A DNA stretch of 64,000 bases from Candidatus Accumulibacter similis (GCA_013347225.1 CP054595.1:2414415-2478414); one strand, 5' to 3'. Counted from the first letter of the stretch, positions 49,628-59,248 are shown. Program-made: numbers and translations. Notes: a model not told the origin generated them from the letters alone.

Positions 49628-51094
49628 TCAGGCGAGGTCCATCTGGAACTTGACCGGGCCGCGCACTTCCTTGCCGTTGGCGTCCTTGAAGGAGCCATTG
49701 ACCGGCGACTTCTTGCCGTACGGGCTGGTCAGGATGGCGACGTGGCCGCCAAAGAAGGCGACCGACTCGAGACCGTCCCAGCCTTCGAGGAACTTGTTGC
49801 CTGCCGTGGCGCAGGGCGGTGTGACGAGGTCATCCTTGATCGCGTAGTTCTGGTACCACGGCACCTTGAGGTCGATCAGGCCCTTGATGTTGAGGGGCTT
49901 GTCGAACAGTTTCACGGGCAGCGTGCCATCGTCGGCGATCGCATCCTGGAAGGTGTGCGAGCTCATGTTGGCGATCGCCAGCGGCAGGTGTACGCGCTCC
50001 TTGAGCAGCCAGCGGAAGAGGGCCGCCGGCGTCTTGCCCGGGTTGAGGTCGGTGGCGCGCTGCAGCGAGGCCTGGTCGAGGACCTTGACCAGCGGCGACT
50101 CGCGGTCGATGGCGACGAAACGCATGCCGAGGCTCAGCAGATAGCCATTGGCCACCTTGTTGCCGCTTGGCAGCGTCGTCGTGATGAAGTCATGGTGCAT
50201 CGTCGGCATGCCGCTGATGGCATCGCTGTAGGTGCCGTCGACCGGCGTCACGTTGGTGATCAGCGCGTCGCAGACGTCCTGCAGCTTGCCCGAGAGTACG
50301 TTCATCAGGCAGATGTAGCCGCCCTGGCAGGTGCCGTTGAGGGTCACCTTCTTGCCGCCGTTGAGCTCCATGACCTTGGCGCAGAGTTCGCGCGTCTGCT
50401 CGCAGTCCTGTTCCGGAGTCATCGTCTGGACCTTCTCGTTCGTCATGATGTCCTTGACGACGCGGACGTAGGTCGGGATGCCCTCGTTGGCGAAGGAGTG
50501 GCTGTAGCTCTTGTTCTCGTAGGGCAGGAAGGAGAGGATATGCACGCCGAGCATGTACGGCGGCACGAGGATCACCGGCTTGAGATCGCTGCGAACCTCG
50601 ACGCCTTTCTTCAGCGGCAGAACCTGATAGAGCTCGAAGGCGTCGGTCTCGTGCACCAGCCGGTAGTTCGAGGTATTGAAGTGGAAGCCGAACTCATCGG
50701 CGATCGCCTCGATCTGTTCGTTGAAGTTGGATACCGCCTCCATCACTTCGGCTTCACGCCGCATGTAGCCGCCGAGCTTCTCGCCTTCCGCGTTCATCAC
50801 CGTGTTGAGGAAGGCGCGGGTTGCTTCCTCCATCTGGTCAAAGGCGTAGTCGGCCATCTTGTCCTGCATTCCGGCGAGGCCCTTGCGCGCCATGCCGACG
50901 TTGTGCTCGAGGATTTCGAAGGTCTCCAGCATGCTCAGCGGATTGTCGCGGGCGGCGGTCATCGCGATGTGTGCGGCAATGAACAGGTTGTCGTTGAACT
51001 CGCTGACCTCACGGTTCGAAGCGCGCATCATCGCCAGCGTATACCTCCACCAGCTTGTGGTGAAATCGGGCATTTCCCTTAGCAGTGCATTCAT
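49628..51094 (-). CDS. PhaC-like poly(3-hydroxyalkanoate) synthase
   Basis: A 488-residue alpha/beta hydrolase-fold polymerase. Seen: PVILVPPYMLGVHILSFLPY, the nucleophile elbow GTCQGG with Cys256 replacing Ser (the PhaC hallmark G-x-C-x-G-G), an Asp in AIKDDLVTPP and His in FFGGHVAILTSP. The N-terminal about 170 residues are helical as in PhaC. It is shorter than class I PhaC (about 590) and differs in several segments, so it may be a divergent or auxiliary synthase. ATG 51094 is preceded by GGAGG at 8 bases. It is divergent from an acyl-CoA ligase. Polymer synthesis from 3-hydroxyacyl-CoA is inferred from the elbow and context. Confidence 0.8.
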   Translation of the reverse strand: MNALLREMPDFTTSWWRYTLAMMRASNREVSEFNDNLFIAAHIAMTAARDNPLSMLETFEILEHNVGMARKGLAGMQDKMADYAFDQMEEATRAFLNTVMNAEGEKLGGYMRREAEVMEAVSNFNEQIEAIADEFGFHFNTSNYRLVHETDAFELYQVLPLKKGVEVRSDLKPVILVPPYMLGVHILSFLPYENKSYSHSFANEGIPTYVRVVKDIMTNEKVQTMTPEQDCEQTRELCAKVMELNGGKKVTLNGTCQGGYICLMNVLSGKLQDVCDALITNVTPVDGTYSDAISGMPTMHHDFITTTLPSGNKVANGYLLSLGMRFVAIDRESPLVKVLDQASLQRATDLNPGKTPAALFRWLLKERVHLPLAIANMSSHTFQDAIADDGTLPVKLFDKPLNIKGLIDLKVPWYQNYAIKDDLVTPPCATAGNKFLEGWDGLESVAFFGGHVAILTSPYGKKSPVNGSFKDANGKEVRGPVKFQMDLA

Positions 51095-51666
51095 TTTTCC
51101 AACCTCCAGCAATTAGACGTGATACCTGAGTCAAAAAAAGGTCGGCCCGCAGTGGGGCCACCCGCGCTTACCCTGGTGCCGCCGCCAGGGCGGACACCGA
51201 CGATTCACCGAATCCGTTTCCGTCGCTACACGGGCGCCGACTCCCGGGCCTGGCAAACTCTCGCACCGATGGTCGGCCAACACCGCCATCGGCTTCGTTT
51301 TTGCAACGCGTTCGAGTACCAGCGACATGCCCGCGCGATCCGCTCGGCCACGCTCGATTGCGCAGCGCACAATACATTCTACTCCTCTGCGCGGGATTTG
51401 TTCACGCGCTTTCGCGCCTGCATGCAGGGGGCCGACCGGGGCCGCGCGAACGACGCTGCAGGGCCGTCAATTCTGGCTTGCAGTGTCCTCGCGACGGGTC
51501 TCCGCGCGGTCCTCTCGAGCCGTTTGCAGGATGCCCTGGCGGCAGCCGTTCCAGTCGCCTGGCAGGCGATGTATGCTACGCTTCTGTTGCGCTGCGATGG
51601 GACTCAGCCGGCGATGCCGGAGGTCGACAGATGGGCCCGCCGCGGCTTCGCCGGAGGGAGGACACG
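51095..51666. other. Long divergent intergenic region
   Basis: These 572 bases separate the PhaC-like gene from the ligase. A promoter pointing at the PhaC-like gene is likely (51376-51404); one pointing at the ligase is weaker (TTCCAG 51549-51554, 17 bp, TATGCT 51572-51577). A near-palindrome, ATTGCGCAGCGCACAAT (51358-51374), sits at the expected start site of the first. The open frame at 51119-51679 is not a convincing gene: it lacks motifs and a ribosome-binding site. Confidence 0.55.
51376..51404 (-). promoter_or_regulatory. Candidate promoter of the PhaC-like gene
   Basis: On the minus strand, TGAACA (51399-51404), 17 bp, TAGAAT (51376-51381). The leader would be about 275 bases long. 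A near-palindrome overlaps the start site and could be an operator. Confidence 0.45.
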
Positions 51667-53196
51667 ATGCTGCAACTAGCGACACTGATCAGTCACCACG
51701 CGGCCTATCGGCCCGCTGAGGTGGCAGTCGTCTTCGAACAGGAGCGCTTGAACTGGCGTGACTTCGCTGCCCGTGTCGACCGTTGCGCCAGCCTGTTGCA
51801 GTGGCTTGGCGTGCGCCGCGGCGAGCGAGTTGCGACGGTTCTTGCCAACTGCCGGGAGTTGCTCGAGATCTACTGGGCGGTTCCGGCGATCGGTGCCGTT
51901 CTCGTGCCGCTGAGCCCGCTGCTGATGGCCTCCGGTCTGGCCAGCCTGGTGCGCGACGCGGGTGCCGTCTGCCTGATCACGCAGCGCGCGCTGGCGCCGA
52001 TGCTGCAGCAGGTCCGCGACGAACTGCCGCAACTGCGCGCCGACCGCATCCTGCTGGTGGACGGGGCCAGTGGTGATTTCCCGGATTACCGGGCGCTGCT
52101 CAACAGTTGCCCGGAAGGCGGCCACAGCACGGTGGAAGTGGCCCAGGACGAACTGTTCAACATCATGTACACCAGTGGCACCACCGGCTTGCCGAAGGGC
52201 ATCATGCACAGCCATTTCGTGCGCTCGATGTACTGCACGCTGTTCGCGGCGGCGTGGCGGATGCGGCCGGAGTCGGTCGTTCTGCACACCGGCGCGATCG
52301 TCTTCAACGGTGCCTTCGTCACCCTGATGCCCTGCTTCTATCTCGGCGCGCGCTACGTCCTGCAGCGCCAGTTCGACGCCACCGAGGCGATCGAGATCAT
52401 CGCCCGCGAACGCGTCACGCACACGATGATGGTGCCGGCACAGATCATCGCCGTGCTCAATGCGCCGAACTTCTCGCCGGCAAAGCTCGCCTCGCTGGAA
52501 ATGATCCTCTCGCTCGGCGCGCCGCTCCACCAGGAGCACAAGGATCAGCTCAACCGCCTCCTGCCGGACCGCTTCTACGAACTCTACGGACTGACCGAAG
52601 GCTTCTGGACGATTCTCGACCGCACGCAGTCGCTGCGCAAGGCGGGGTCGGTCGGCTCGCCGCCCTGTTTCTACGAGATGCGCATCGTGCGCGAGGACGG
52701 CAGCGACGCCGAAGCCGGCGAGGTCGGCGAGATCGTCGGCCGCGGCCCGTCACTGATGCTCGGCTACCACGGCCGGCCCGACCTCACCGACCAGGCGATC
52801 CGCGATGGCTGGCTCCATACCGGCGATCTCGGCTACGCCGATGGTGAGGGCTACCTCTACCTTGTCGACCGCAAGAAGGACATGATCGACAGTGGCGGCG
52901 TCAAGGTCTACCCGAAGGACATCGAGGAAGTCGCAGCGCGTCACCCGGCGATCCGTGAAGTCGCCGTGTTCGGGGTCGCGCACGAGAAATGGGGCGAGAC
53001 GCCGGTCGCCGCCGTCCTGCTGCACGCCGGCGCCAATGCCACCGCCAGGGAACTGCGCGACTGGATCAACGACCGCGTCGGCGCGCGCTACCAGCGGCTG
53101 CACGCCGTCGAGATCATGGACGACTTCCCGCGCAACGCTGCCGGCAAGACGCTCAAGCGCGAGATGCGCGACGCCTACCAAGCACGGGGACAGTAG
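51667..53196 (+). CDS. AMP-dependent acyl-CoA synthetase/ligase
   Basis: A 509-residue ANL-family ligase that activates a carboxylate with ATP and CoA. Seen: the P-loop-like YTSGTTGLPKGIMHSH, YELYGLTEGF (aromatic-Glu core), HTGDLGYADGEGYLYLVDRKKD hinge, and the A10 Lys in NAAGKTLKREM. The ATG at 51667 follows GGAGGGAGG at good spacing; the frame extends upstream to 51301 by chance. It is divergent from the PhaC-like gene and could feed acyl-CoA to it. The chain length is unknown; the moderate size and binding-pocket sequence point to a medium- or long-chain acid or aromatic acid. Confidence 0.92.
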   Translation: MLQLATLISHHAAYRPAEVAVVFEQERLNWRDFAARVDRCASLLQWLGVRRGERVATVLANCRELLEIYWAVPAIGAVLVPLSPLLMASGLASLVRDAGAVCLITQRALAPMLQQVRDELPQLRADRILLVDGASGDFPDYRALLNSCPEGGHSTVEVAQDELFNIMYTSGTTGLPKGIMHSHFVRSMYCTLFAAAWRMRPESVVLHTGAIVFNGAFVTLMPCFYLGARYVLQRQFDATEAIEIIARERVTHTMMVPAQIIAVLNAPNFSPAKLASLEMILSLGAPLHQEHKDQLNRLLPDRFYELYGLTEGFWTILDRTQSLRKAGSVGSPPCFYEMRIVREDGSDAEAGEVGEIVGRGPSLMLGYHGRPDLTDQAIRDGWLHTGDLGYADGEGYLYLVDRKKDMIDSGGVKVYPKDIEEVAARHPAIREVAVFGVAHEKWGETPVAAVLLHAGANATARELRDWINDRVGARYQRLHAVEIMDDFPRNAAGKTLKREMRDAYQARGQ

Positions 53197-53233
53197 ACTC
53201 GATTGCCTCGCGGACGGCTCGCCGGCCGGTTTG

Positions 53234-53257
53234 CCCCGGCAGTCTTGCTGGCCGGGG
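53234..53257. terminator. Possible hairpin after the ligase
   Basis: CCCCGGC (53234-53240) and GCCGGGG (53251-53257), loop 10, between the convergent ligase and DUF2461 genes. There is no T-run. Confidence 0.3.
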
Positions 53258-53379
53258 TGGCGCGATGTCGGTGCAGCTGAACCCCCGGGCCAACTGCCAA
53301 GCAAAGGTCGGTGCCGCGGCCGGACGCAGCCGCCACGCGGGCGCGGATGAATGCCTGCTGGAGGCCGTCCGCTGATCGC

Positions 53380-54072
53380 TCACGCGGCCGGGTTGCTGCT
53401 GCCGGAGTTCGCATCGGGCTGGCAGAGGAAGTCCAGAAGCGGCATCGCGGCAGCGAAGCGTTGCGCGGCAAGGCTGACCAGACCCTCGCCTGTGGCTTCG
53501 GCGAACGACAGGGGTGCCAGTCCGATGAAGTCCTTGCGTCGGATGTCGTCGATCGCCGGGTGGTCCGCGGCATGACCGCGCGGCGGCCGGCTCAGGCTGT
53601 CGCCTGCCAGCACCCAGTGCGCGCTGAATTGCGGGTCGTCGCGCACGGCAAACCAGCGCTGCGGGTGATCGGCGATGCGGGCGCGGATGCCGGCGAGCGC
53701 GGCGGGATCGGGATGCCAGCAACCGGCGCCGAAAAAGCAGCCGTCGCTCGCGAGGTGCATGTAGAAGCCCGCTGAGTGGACGTCCTTGCCGAGTTCGTGT
53801 CGGAACTGGATGCCGACGTTGGTCTTGTAGGGACGCTTGTCGAGGCTGAAGCGCGTGTCGCGGTGAATCCGCATCAGCGAGCCGCCGGTCGGCCGTGGAT
53901 CGGCGCGGAAATGCGGGGCGAATGCCTGCAACTCGGGCGCCATCGCGGCGATGAAGTCGAGCGCGGGCGCGCGGACCACTGCTTCGTAGCGCTCCCGGTT
54001 GGTGGTGAACCACGAACGCTCGTTGTTGGCCGCAAGTTCGTCAAGGAAGTTGAACGTGGCCTGGCTGAACAT
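53380..54072 (-). CDS. DUF2461 domain protein
   Basis: A 230-residue protein of the DUF2461 family, which is widespread but not characterised. Seen: the start FLDELAANNERSWFTTNRERYE, GGSLMRIHRDTRFSLDKRPYKTN and DVHSAGFYMHLASDGCFFGAGC, the conserved DUF2461 blocks, which include Arg/Asp/Lys residues likely for a phosphate-like ligand. The ATG at 54072 follows GAGGAGGGA. It is convergent with the ligase and divergent from rtcB. The function is not known to me. Confidence 0.9.
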   Translation of the reverse strand: MFSQATFNFLDELAANNERSWFTTNRERYEAVVRAPALDFIAAMAPELQAFAPHFRADPRPTGGSLMRIHRDTRFSLDKRPYKTNVGIQFRHELGKDVHSAGFYMHLASDGCFFGAGCWHPDPAALAGIRARIADHPQRWFAVRDDPQFSAHWVLAGDSLSRPPRGHAADHPAIDDIRRKDFIGLAPLSFAEATGEGLVSLAAQRFAAAMPLLDFLCQPDANSGSSNPAA

Positions 54073-54407
54073 GGCAATCCCTCCTCGCTGGCAAGGTGGT
54101 TGGGGGAGCGGGCGCTCTGCGCCCGCATTGTTGCGCGTGCCGCACGGCCGGTAAAGACCATCCGCATTGCCGCAGCCCGTCAGGTTGCCGGTCGATGCCG
54201 TTGTACAGGCATGGACCGCCGCTGCTGCCGGCGATTGCCGCGCCGGAGCGCGGGCGGCGCAGCCCTCTGGCAGATAGCCATGCCCCGTGCGCGCGGCCGT
54301 TCGGCTGCGCGCGGCAGGCAGCGACGACGGGCAGCAACAGGCGGTGGGCGGCGACGGCAGCATTGTCGTAAGATCGCGGCGCAGGTGGCAGACACGAGGA
54401 GCATTGC
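54073..54407. other. Intergenic region between DUF2461 and rtcB
   Basis: 335 bases with no supported gene. A TAAGAT element (54369-54374) precedes rtcB by about 33 bases, and GAGGAG is its ribosome-binding site. No sigma-54 -24/-12 pair, as used by RtcR-regulated rtcB operons, is recognised. Confidence 0.45.
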
Positions 54408-55649
54408 ATGCAGGCGATCGTTCGCGGCGATGAGGCGGTCGAGACCGTACGCGTTCCCGGCGCAGCGCCCATCAGGATGTGGACCGAGGGCGTGCCGGTC
54501 GAGGACGAGGCACGTCAGCAGTTGATCAACACTGCGCGCCTGCCCTTCATCTTCCGCCACCTGGCTGTCATGCCGGACGTGCATCTCGGCAAGGGGTCGA
54601 CGATCGGCAGTGTCATCCCGACGCGCGGTGCGATCATTCCGGCCGCGGTCGGCGTCGACATCGGCTGCGGCATGATCGCCACGCGCACGACGCTGGCCGC
54701 TGTCGACCTGCCCGACAGCCTGCACGGACTGCGCAGCGCCATCGAGCGCGCGATACCGCATGGCCGCACTGTCGGTCGCGGACGGCGCGACGAAGGCAGC
54801 TGGGACAACCCGCCGCCGCTGGTCAACGCACTCTGGATGGAACTGCTGCCGCGCTTCCGGCGGCTGGTCGAGAAGTACCCGAGCCTGAAGAACACCAACA
54901 ACCACAACCACCTGGGAACGCTGGGAACGGGCAACCACTTCATCGAGGTCTGCCTCGACGAAGCCGACCGGGTCTGGTTGATGCTGCACTCGGGGTCGCG
55001 TGGCGTCGGGAATGCCATCGGCAGCACCTTCATCGCGCTGGCACAGGCTGACATGCGGCAGCATCTCGCCAACCTTCCCGATCGCGATCTTGCGTACCTC
55101 GAGGAAGGCAGTGCCCACTTTGCCGACTACGTCGAGGCGGTCGACTGGGCACAGGATTACGCACGTCACAACCGTGCAGCGATGATGGCGAACCTGATCG
55201 CCGCCACGCGGCTGGTGATCGCCAAACCGTTCGCCGTCGACGTCGAGGCGGTGAACTGTCACCACAACTACGTGCAGAAGGAGACACACTTCGGCGCCGA
55301 GGTCTTCGTCACCCGCAAGGGCGCGGTGTCGGCCCGGCGCGGCGAGCTCGGCATCATTCCCGGCTCGATGGGGGCGCGCAGCTACATCGTCCGTGGCCTC
55401 GGCAATCCGGAATCGTTCTGCTCGTGCAGCCACGGTGCCGGCCGCATCATGAGCCGCAACGAGGCGCGCCGCCGCTTCACCGTCGCCGACCAGGAACGTG
55501 CCACCGCGCACGTCGAGTGCCGCAAGGACAAGGACGTGATCGACGAAATACCGATGGCCTACAAGGACATTGACGCCGTGATGCACGCACAGCGCTCGCT
55601 GGTCGAGGTCGTGCATACGCTGCGGCAGGTGGTGTGCGTCAAGGGCTGA
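54408..55649 (+). CDS. rtcB: RNA-splicing ligase RtcB
   Basis: A 413-residue RNA ligase that joins 2',3'-cyclic phosphate or 3'-phosphate ends to 5'-OH ends with GTP and Mn2+. Seen: VMPDVHLGKGSTIG, GVDIGCGMIA with the metal Cys, NHNHLGTLGTGNHFIEV, SGSRGVGNAIG, NCHHNYVQKE and CSHGAGRIMSR, the conserved active-site blocks in order, including the guanylated His region. The ATG at 54408 has GAGGAG upstream. It ends overlapping the convergent STAS frame by 11 bp. Without a neighbouring RtcR or RtcA, it probably acts in tRNA or rRNA repair. Confidence 0.96.
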   Translation: MQAIVRGDEAVETVRVPGAAPIRMWTEGVPVEDEARQQLINTARLPFIFRHLAVMPDVHLGKGSTIGSVIPTRGAIIPAAVGVDIGCGMIATRTTLAAVDLPDSLHGLRSAIERAIPHGRTVGRGRRDEGSWDNPPPLVNALWMELLPRFRRLVEKYPSLKNTNNHNHLGTLGTGNHFIEVCLDEADRVWLMLHSGSRGVGNAIGSTFIALAQADMRQHLANLPDRDLAYLEEGSAHFADYVEAVDWAQDYARHNRAAMMANLIAATRLVIAKPFAVDVEAVNCHHNYVQKETHFGAEVFVTRKGAVSARRGELGIIPGSMGARSYIVRGLGNPESFCSCSHGAGRIMSRNEARRRFTVADQERATAHVECRKDKDVIDEIPMAYKDIDAVMHAQRSLVEVVHTLRQVVCVKG

Positions 55650-57023
55650 GGCGCGCCTGGAATTCATCGACGACATCGGCGACGCTGGTCCTGCGGCCGA
55701 GGTCGCCGATCCTTTCCTCGAGCCCTTCCGCGCGCAGGATGTCGCGCGCCGCCGCGTGCGCAGCCACCAGCCGCAAGCGGATTCCCGCCGCCTGCAGCTC
55801 CGTGTGCAGCTTGGCCAGCATGCGTGCGCCGGCGAGATCGACGGTTGGCGAAGTAGACAGATCGAATACCGCCAGCGTCAGGGTCTCGGGGGTCGAGCGG
55901 ATGCGCTGCCAGATGGCATCGCGCACATGCTCGACGTTGAAGTAGAGCAGGGCGGCCTCGACGCGGAAGAGCAGCGCCCCCGGGACGACCGCGTTGTCCG
56001 GGTTGCGCTCCATGATGATTGCGACAGGCCGCCGGCCACCGGGTAGGCCTGGAAGAGTCCTGCAGCCAGGTTCGCCGCGCCGAGACCGAGGAGTTCCTGC
56101 CGGACATCGATCTCGTAGCCGCGTGCCTGCGCCAGTGCGCGGGCAGCCGACACGCTTTCGACGTAGGCCAGCAGCAGACAGGCAAAGGCCAGCGGGATCA
56201 CCCCGTCGACGTCACGCACGCGCAACTCAGGCAGATGAAAGTCTGGTAGGCCCTGCGGCAAGCCGCCGACGACCTTGAAGCCGAGCTCGCCGAGCGGCGT
56301 CAGCGACAGCAGGAGGATCGCGGCGACCACGACGAACAGCGCCACCGGGCGCCCGGGCAGGAATCTTTCACCGAGCAGCAGCACCGCCAGAGCGGCCAGA
56401 CCGAAAGCGAGAACGGCCAGGTTGGTATTTGGGAGCTGGCCGGCGAGGACGGCGACCGACCCGAAGAAGCCGTGCCCGCCACCCTCGACCCCGAAAAGCT
56501 TGGGCAACTGGGTCATGGCGATCGTCAGCGCCGCACCGGCCTTGAAGCCCAGGAGAATCGTCTCGCTGATGAAGTTGACCAGCGAACTCAGGCGAAACAG
56601 CCAAGCCAGCAAGCACATCGCGGCGATGACCAGCGCCGTCAGTGCGGCGATCGAGGCCCAGCGATCCGGATCGCCCTGCGCCATGCCGGCGACCGTGACG
56701 CCGACGAGCATCGAGATCGCCGAGGTGGGACCGATCGCCAGCTGCCGCGACGAGCCGAACAGCGCGTAGAACAGCCCGCCGACCAGATAGCAGTAGATGC
56801 CGCATTGCGGCGGCAGCCCGGCGAGCGAGGCGTAAGCGAGCGACACCGGGATGCCGTAGGCTGCCAGCGTCACGCCGGCGATCGCATCGTTGGCCAGCCA
56901 CTCCTTGTGATACGCAGCCAGCCACTGCGCCGGTGGAAACGCCGCGCGCCAGCGGCCAAGCGGGGCTTGGCCTGCGTGCGCGGTCGCGGATCGCGATGAG
57001 TCGGTGACCGGCGCCGGACTCAA
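55639..57023 (-). pseudogene. SulP-type anion permease, internal segment lost
   Basis: Two frames together make a damaged SulP/SLC26 permease. The first (TTG 57023 down to about 56014) encodes the N-terminal transport core: AGVTLAAYGIPVSLAYASLAGLPP, AIGPTSAISMLVG, and GLFQAYPVAGGLSQS, then turns into nonsense. The second (56013-55639) starts MERNPDNAVVPGALLFRVEAALLYFNVEHVR, the linker and STAS domain. The helices that should lie between GGLSQS and ERNPDN, about 120-130 residues, are missing and the frame is shifted at the junction (near 56014). A deletion of roughly 380 bases is inferred. The STAS frame could be made separately. The start overlaps the DUF2252 stop by four bases. Assembly error is an alternative. 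Confidence 0.78.
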
Positions 57024-58453
57024 GCGCTCTCTTCGACCAGCGCTTCGAGTCGTCCTTCGCGGACTGCCTTCACGAAGGCGCGATAGTCGCGTTGATTCTG
57101 GTCACTGTACTCGACGGCGAACTCGCAGATCGCGTCGTCGAAGGTGGCGCTCGAACCCATGTAGCCGGCGATCAGTGCCGCGTCGCCCGAGCGCGCGTGC
57201 GCGCGTGCCAGGGCGCGGGCGCAGAGCCGGCCGTAGGTGGTGAGAAGGTCGGCGTCCCATCCTTCGACGATGGCACTGATCTTGACGTCGCGCAACTGCC
57301 TGAAGTAGTAGTGGCGGCCGTTGCTTCCAGTCGTCCAGCCCAGGAACATGTCGCTCGCCCCCTGCATCAGGCGCTGGCCGGCAACCACGCGCTGGCCGTG
57401 ATTGGCATGCAGGCTCGGACCCGCATGCGGCTCGAGTACCGATTCCCGGGCCTCCTTGATCTGCAGGAACAGCGGGTCATTGTCGGCGGCCATGAACAGC
57501 GCCACGAGGCACTGGGTGCCGACGCTGCCGACGCCGACGACCTTGATCGCGACGTCGCACAACTGGAAGCGGTCGAAGAGAACGCGCACGTGCTCCGGCA
57601 ACGAATCGCGGTAGAGCGTCAGGGCTTCGCGGTACTGCGTCCGCATTCCCGGCGCCTGTTCCTCGCTGGGATGAAAGACCAGTGGCGGGTTGTCCCGGAT
57701 CTTCGGCAGCGACCCGTGATGCTCGGCGAGCTTGAGGAAGACGTTCTCGGCAGCGCTTTGCTGACGCGCCTTGGCGAGCCGTCTCGCGACCAGCTTCCTG
57801 AGCCTGGCGTCGCTGCCGCTCATCTCGGCCATGGCGCGTGCGAGCGGAATGGTGTCGTACCAGACATCGAGCGCGCGCATCGACGAATAGTCGGCCATCC
57901 GTTCGCGATATGCGCGCACCGTCGCTGTCGCCGCGCGTGCCGCCTCGCTTTCGTGCAGGCGCAGATACTGCGCGGCGATGACGACGCTCGCCGCCAGGCG
58001 TTTTAGATCCCACTCCCAGGGCGCCGGCAGCGTCTCGTCGAGGTCATTGACGTCAAAGACCACCTGCCGCTCGGGTGTCGCAAAGCCGCCAAAGTTCAGC
58101 AGATGCGCGTCACCGCAGGCCTGCACCCGCAGACCGGAGTTGGGCGTGGACGCCAGATCGGCGGCCATGATCGCCGCCGACCCACGATAGAAGGTAAACG
58201 GCGACTGCAGCATCCGGCCAAAGCGGATCGGCACCAGTTCGGGCATTCGCCCCTCGTTCGATGCCACCAGTGCCTCGATCGGATCGCGTCGTTTCCGCGG
58301 CGCCTTCCAGCCGCCATGGGCCTCGCGCGGCACCGCCTCGCGCAGCGCACTTCCCTGCGCACGACGTTCCTGCGGCGAGAGGGCCGCCGTTCTGCCGTGT
58401 TCGGTGCCGCCTTCCTGCCTTTCAGCGAACCCAATCTTCGGCATCTCGACCAT
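57020..58453 (-). CDS. DUF2252 family protein
   Basis: A 477-residue protein of the DUF2252 family, with a kinase-like fold in distant relatives. Seen: MLQSPFTFYRGSAAIMAADL, ACGDAHLLNFGGFATPERQVVFDVNDLDETLPAPWEWDLKRLAAS, whose HLLNFG and DVNDLDE resemble the catalytic HxxN and D motifs of aminoglycoside-phosphotransferase-like kinases, and VVGVGSVGTQC. The N-terminus is Arg-rich. The ATG at 58453 is chosen (MVEMPKIGFAERQ). Its stop overlaps the SulP start, so they formed an operon. The function is not known; ATP-grasp or kinase activity is inferred. Confidence 0.9.
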   Translation of the reverse strand: MVEMPKIGFAERQEGGTEHGRTAALSPQERRAQGSALREAVPREAHGGWKAPRKRRDPIEALVASNEGRMPELVPIRFGRMLQSPFTFYRGSAAIMAADLASTPNSGLRVQACGDAHLLNFGGFATPERQVVFDVNDLDETLPAPWEWDLKRLAASVVIAAQYLRLHESEAARAATATVRAYRERMADYSSMRALDVWYDTIPLARAMAEMSGSDARLRKLVARRLAKARQQSAAENVFLKLAEHHGSLPKIRDNPPLVFHPSEEQAPGMRTQYREALTLYRDSLPEHVRVLFDRFQLCDVAIKVVGVGSVGTQCLVALFMAADNDPLFLQIKEARESVLEPHAGPSLHANHGQRVVAGQRLMQGASDMFLGWTTGSNGRHYYFRQLRDVKISAIVEGWDADLLTTYGRLCARALARAHARSGDAALIAGYMGSSATFDDAICEFAVEYSDQNQRDYRAFVKAVREGRLEALVEESA

Positions 58454-58484
58454 CCTCCCTGTTGAGAAGAAAACACCCGCGGGA

Positions 58485-58772
58485 TCACTGCTTCGCCGGT
58501 GGTGCCTTCGCTTTGCCTGCCTGCACGCCCTGCTGGTAGGCGCGCTGCTCCCTCTGCCGCTGTTGGTCGTAGAGATAGCCGCCGGCAGCTCCGATCGCTG
58601 CGCCGCCCGCCGCCCACGCCCACTCGCCGGTCGCCGCGCCGATCACGGCGCCGACGCCGGTGCCGATCGCTGCCCCGCTCAGCGTACGCTGCTCGGTCGA
58701 ACTCATGTTGGCACAGCCGCCGATGGCGAGCATGCCCGCCAGCAGCGGGACGCCGATCAATCCGTGTTTCAT
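58485..58772 (-). CDS. Glycine-zipper lipoprotein
   Basis: A 95-residue small lipoprotein. Seen: a signal sequence ending in the lipobox AIGGC (LLAGMLAIGGCANMSS), then AAIGTGVGAVIGAATG and AAIGAAGGYLYDQQ, two glycine-zipper helices as in YMGG/OmpA-like 'Rickettsia 17 kDa' proteins, and a basic tail. ATG 58772 begins the signal peptide; an upstream start at 58838 is rejected. It is probably anchored in the outer membrane and packed there as oligomers. The function is unknown. Confidence 0.87.
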   Translation of the reverse strand: MKHGLIGVPLLAGMLAIGGCANMSSTEQRTLSGAAIGTGVGAVIGAATGEWAWAAGGAAIGAAGGYLYDQQRQREQRAYQQGVQAGKAKAPPAKQ

Positions 58773-58825
58773 CGTCCTGCTCCTCATGTCTGTGGTCTGT
58801 CCACGCGGCCTCTCGCCGCGGCGCG

Positions 58826-59191
58826 CTACTTGCGGCAAGGGAACTTCTCGCCGGCGAAGCGGAAGAGGGTGTCGATCGCTCCCGAGTTCATCAACTGCGG
58901 CCGGGCGTTGGCCCAGGCGACGAAGTCACTCGCCACCTGCGAGCGCTTGGGGCTCGGATCGGGAACGCAGACGAAGCGATCGGCCTCCTGCGTCGATGCA
59001 TCGTAGTAGCCATAGGCGCCTGCCAGCACGCCATGGCAGAAGGCCAGCGCGGTCGCATGGTCGGGATCCGAGACCGGCACGCTGCAGACCTTCACCAGTT
59101 CGCCGGCGTTGTGGATGCGGTACTGGTCGGGCGGCACGGCGTGCGCGGTGGCGGCGAGCGCGGTGGCGGCGGCAAGAAGAACGATACGCAT
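58826..59191 (-). CDS. Rap1a/Tai-like periplasmic protein
   Basis: A 121-residue exported protein. Seen: a signal peptide (MRIVLLAAATALAATAHA) and a Cys-containing helical domain with KVCSVPVSD, AFCHGVLAGAYGYY, RFVCVPDPS and a final FPCRK, four Cys likely to form two disulfides. The pattern resembles the Rap1a/Tai immunity family, which includes T6SS immunity proteins, but also stand-alone envelope proteins. No toxin partner is next to it; the neighbours are a glycine-zipper lipoprotein and ppk2. ATG 59191 starts the signal. Confidence 0.78.
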   Translation of the reverse strand: MRIVLLAAATALAATAHAVPPDQYRIHNAGELVKVCSVPVSDPDHATALAFCHGVLAGAYGYYDASTQEADRFVCVPDPSPKRSQVASDFVAWANARPQLMNSGAIDTLFRFAGEKFPCRK

Positions 59192-59248
59192 GTTGGGGAC
59201 CTCCGGTGGTGCCGGCGACCGTCGGACCGCCGGCAGTTGCAAGGGTGT

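Noticed and set aside
51119..51679. A 186-codon frame in the phaC-ligase gap
   Set aside because: No ribosome-binding site and no motif, codon positions look random, and it overlaps probable promoters.
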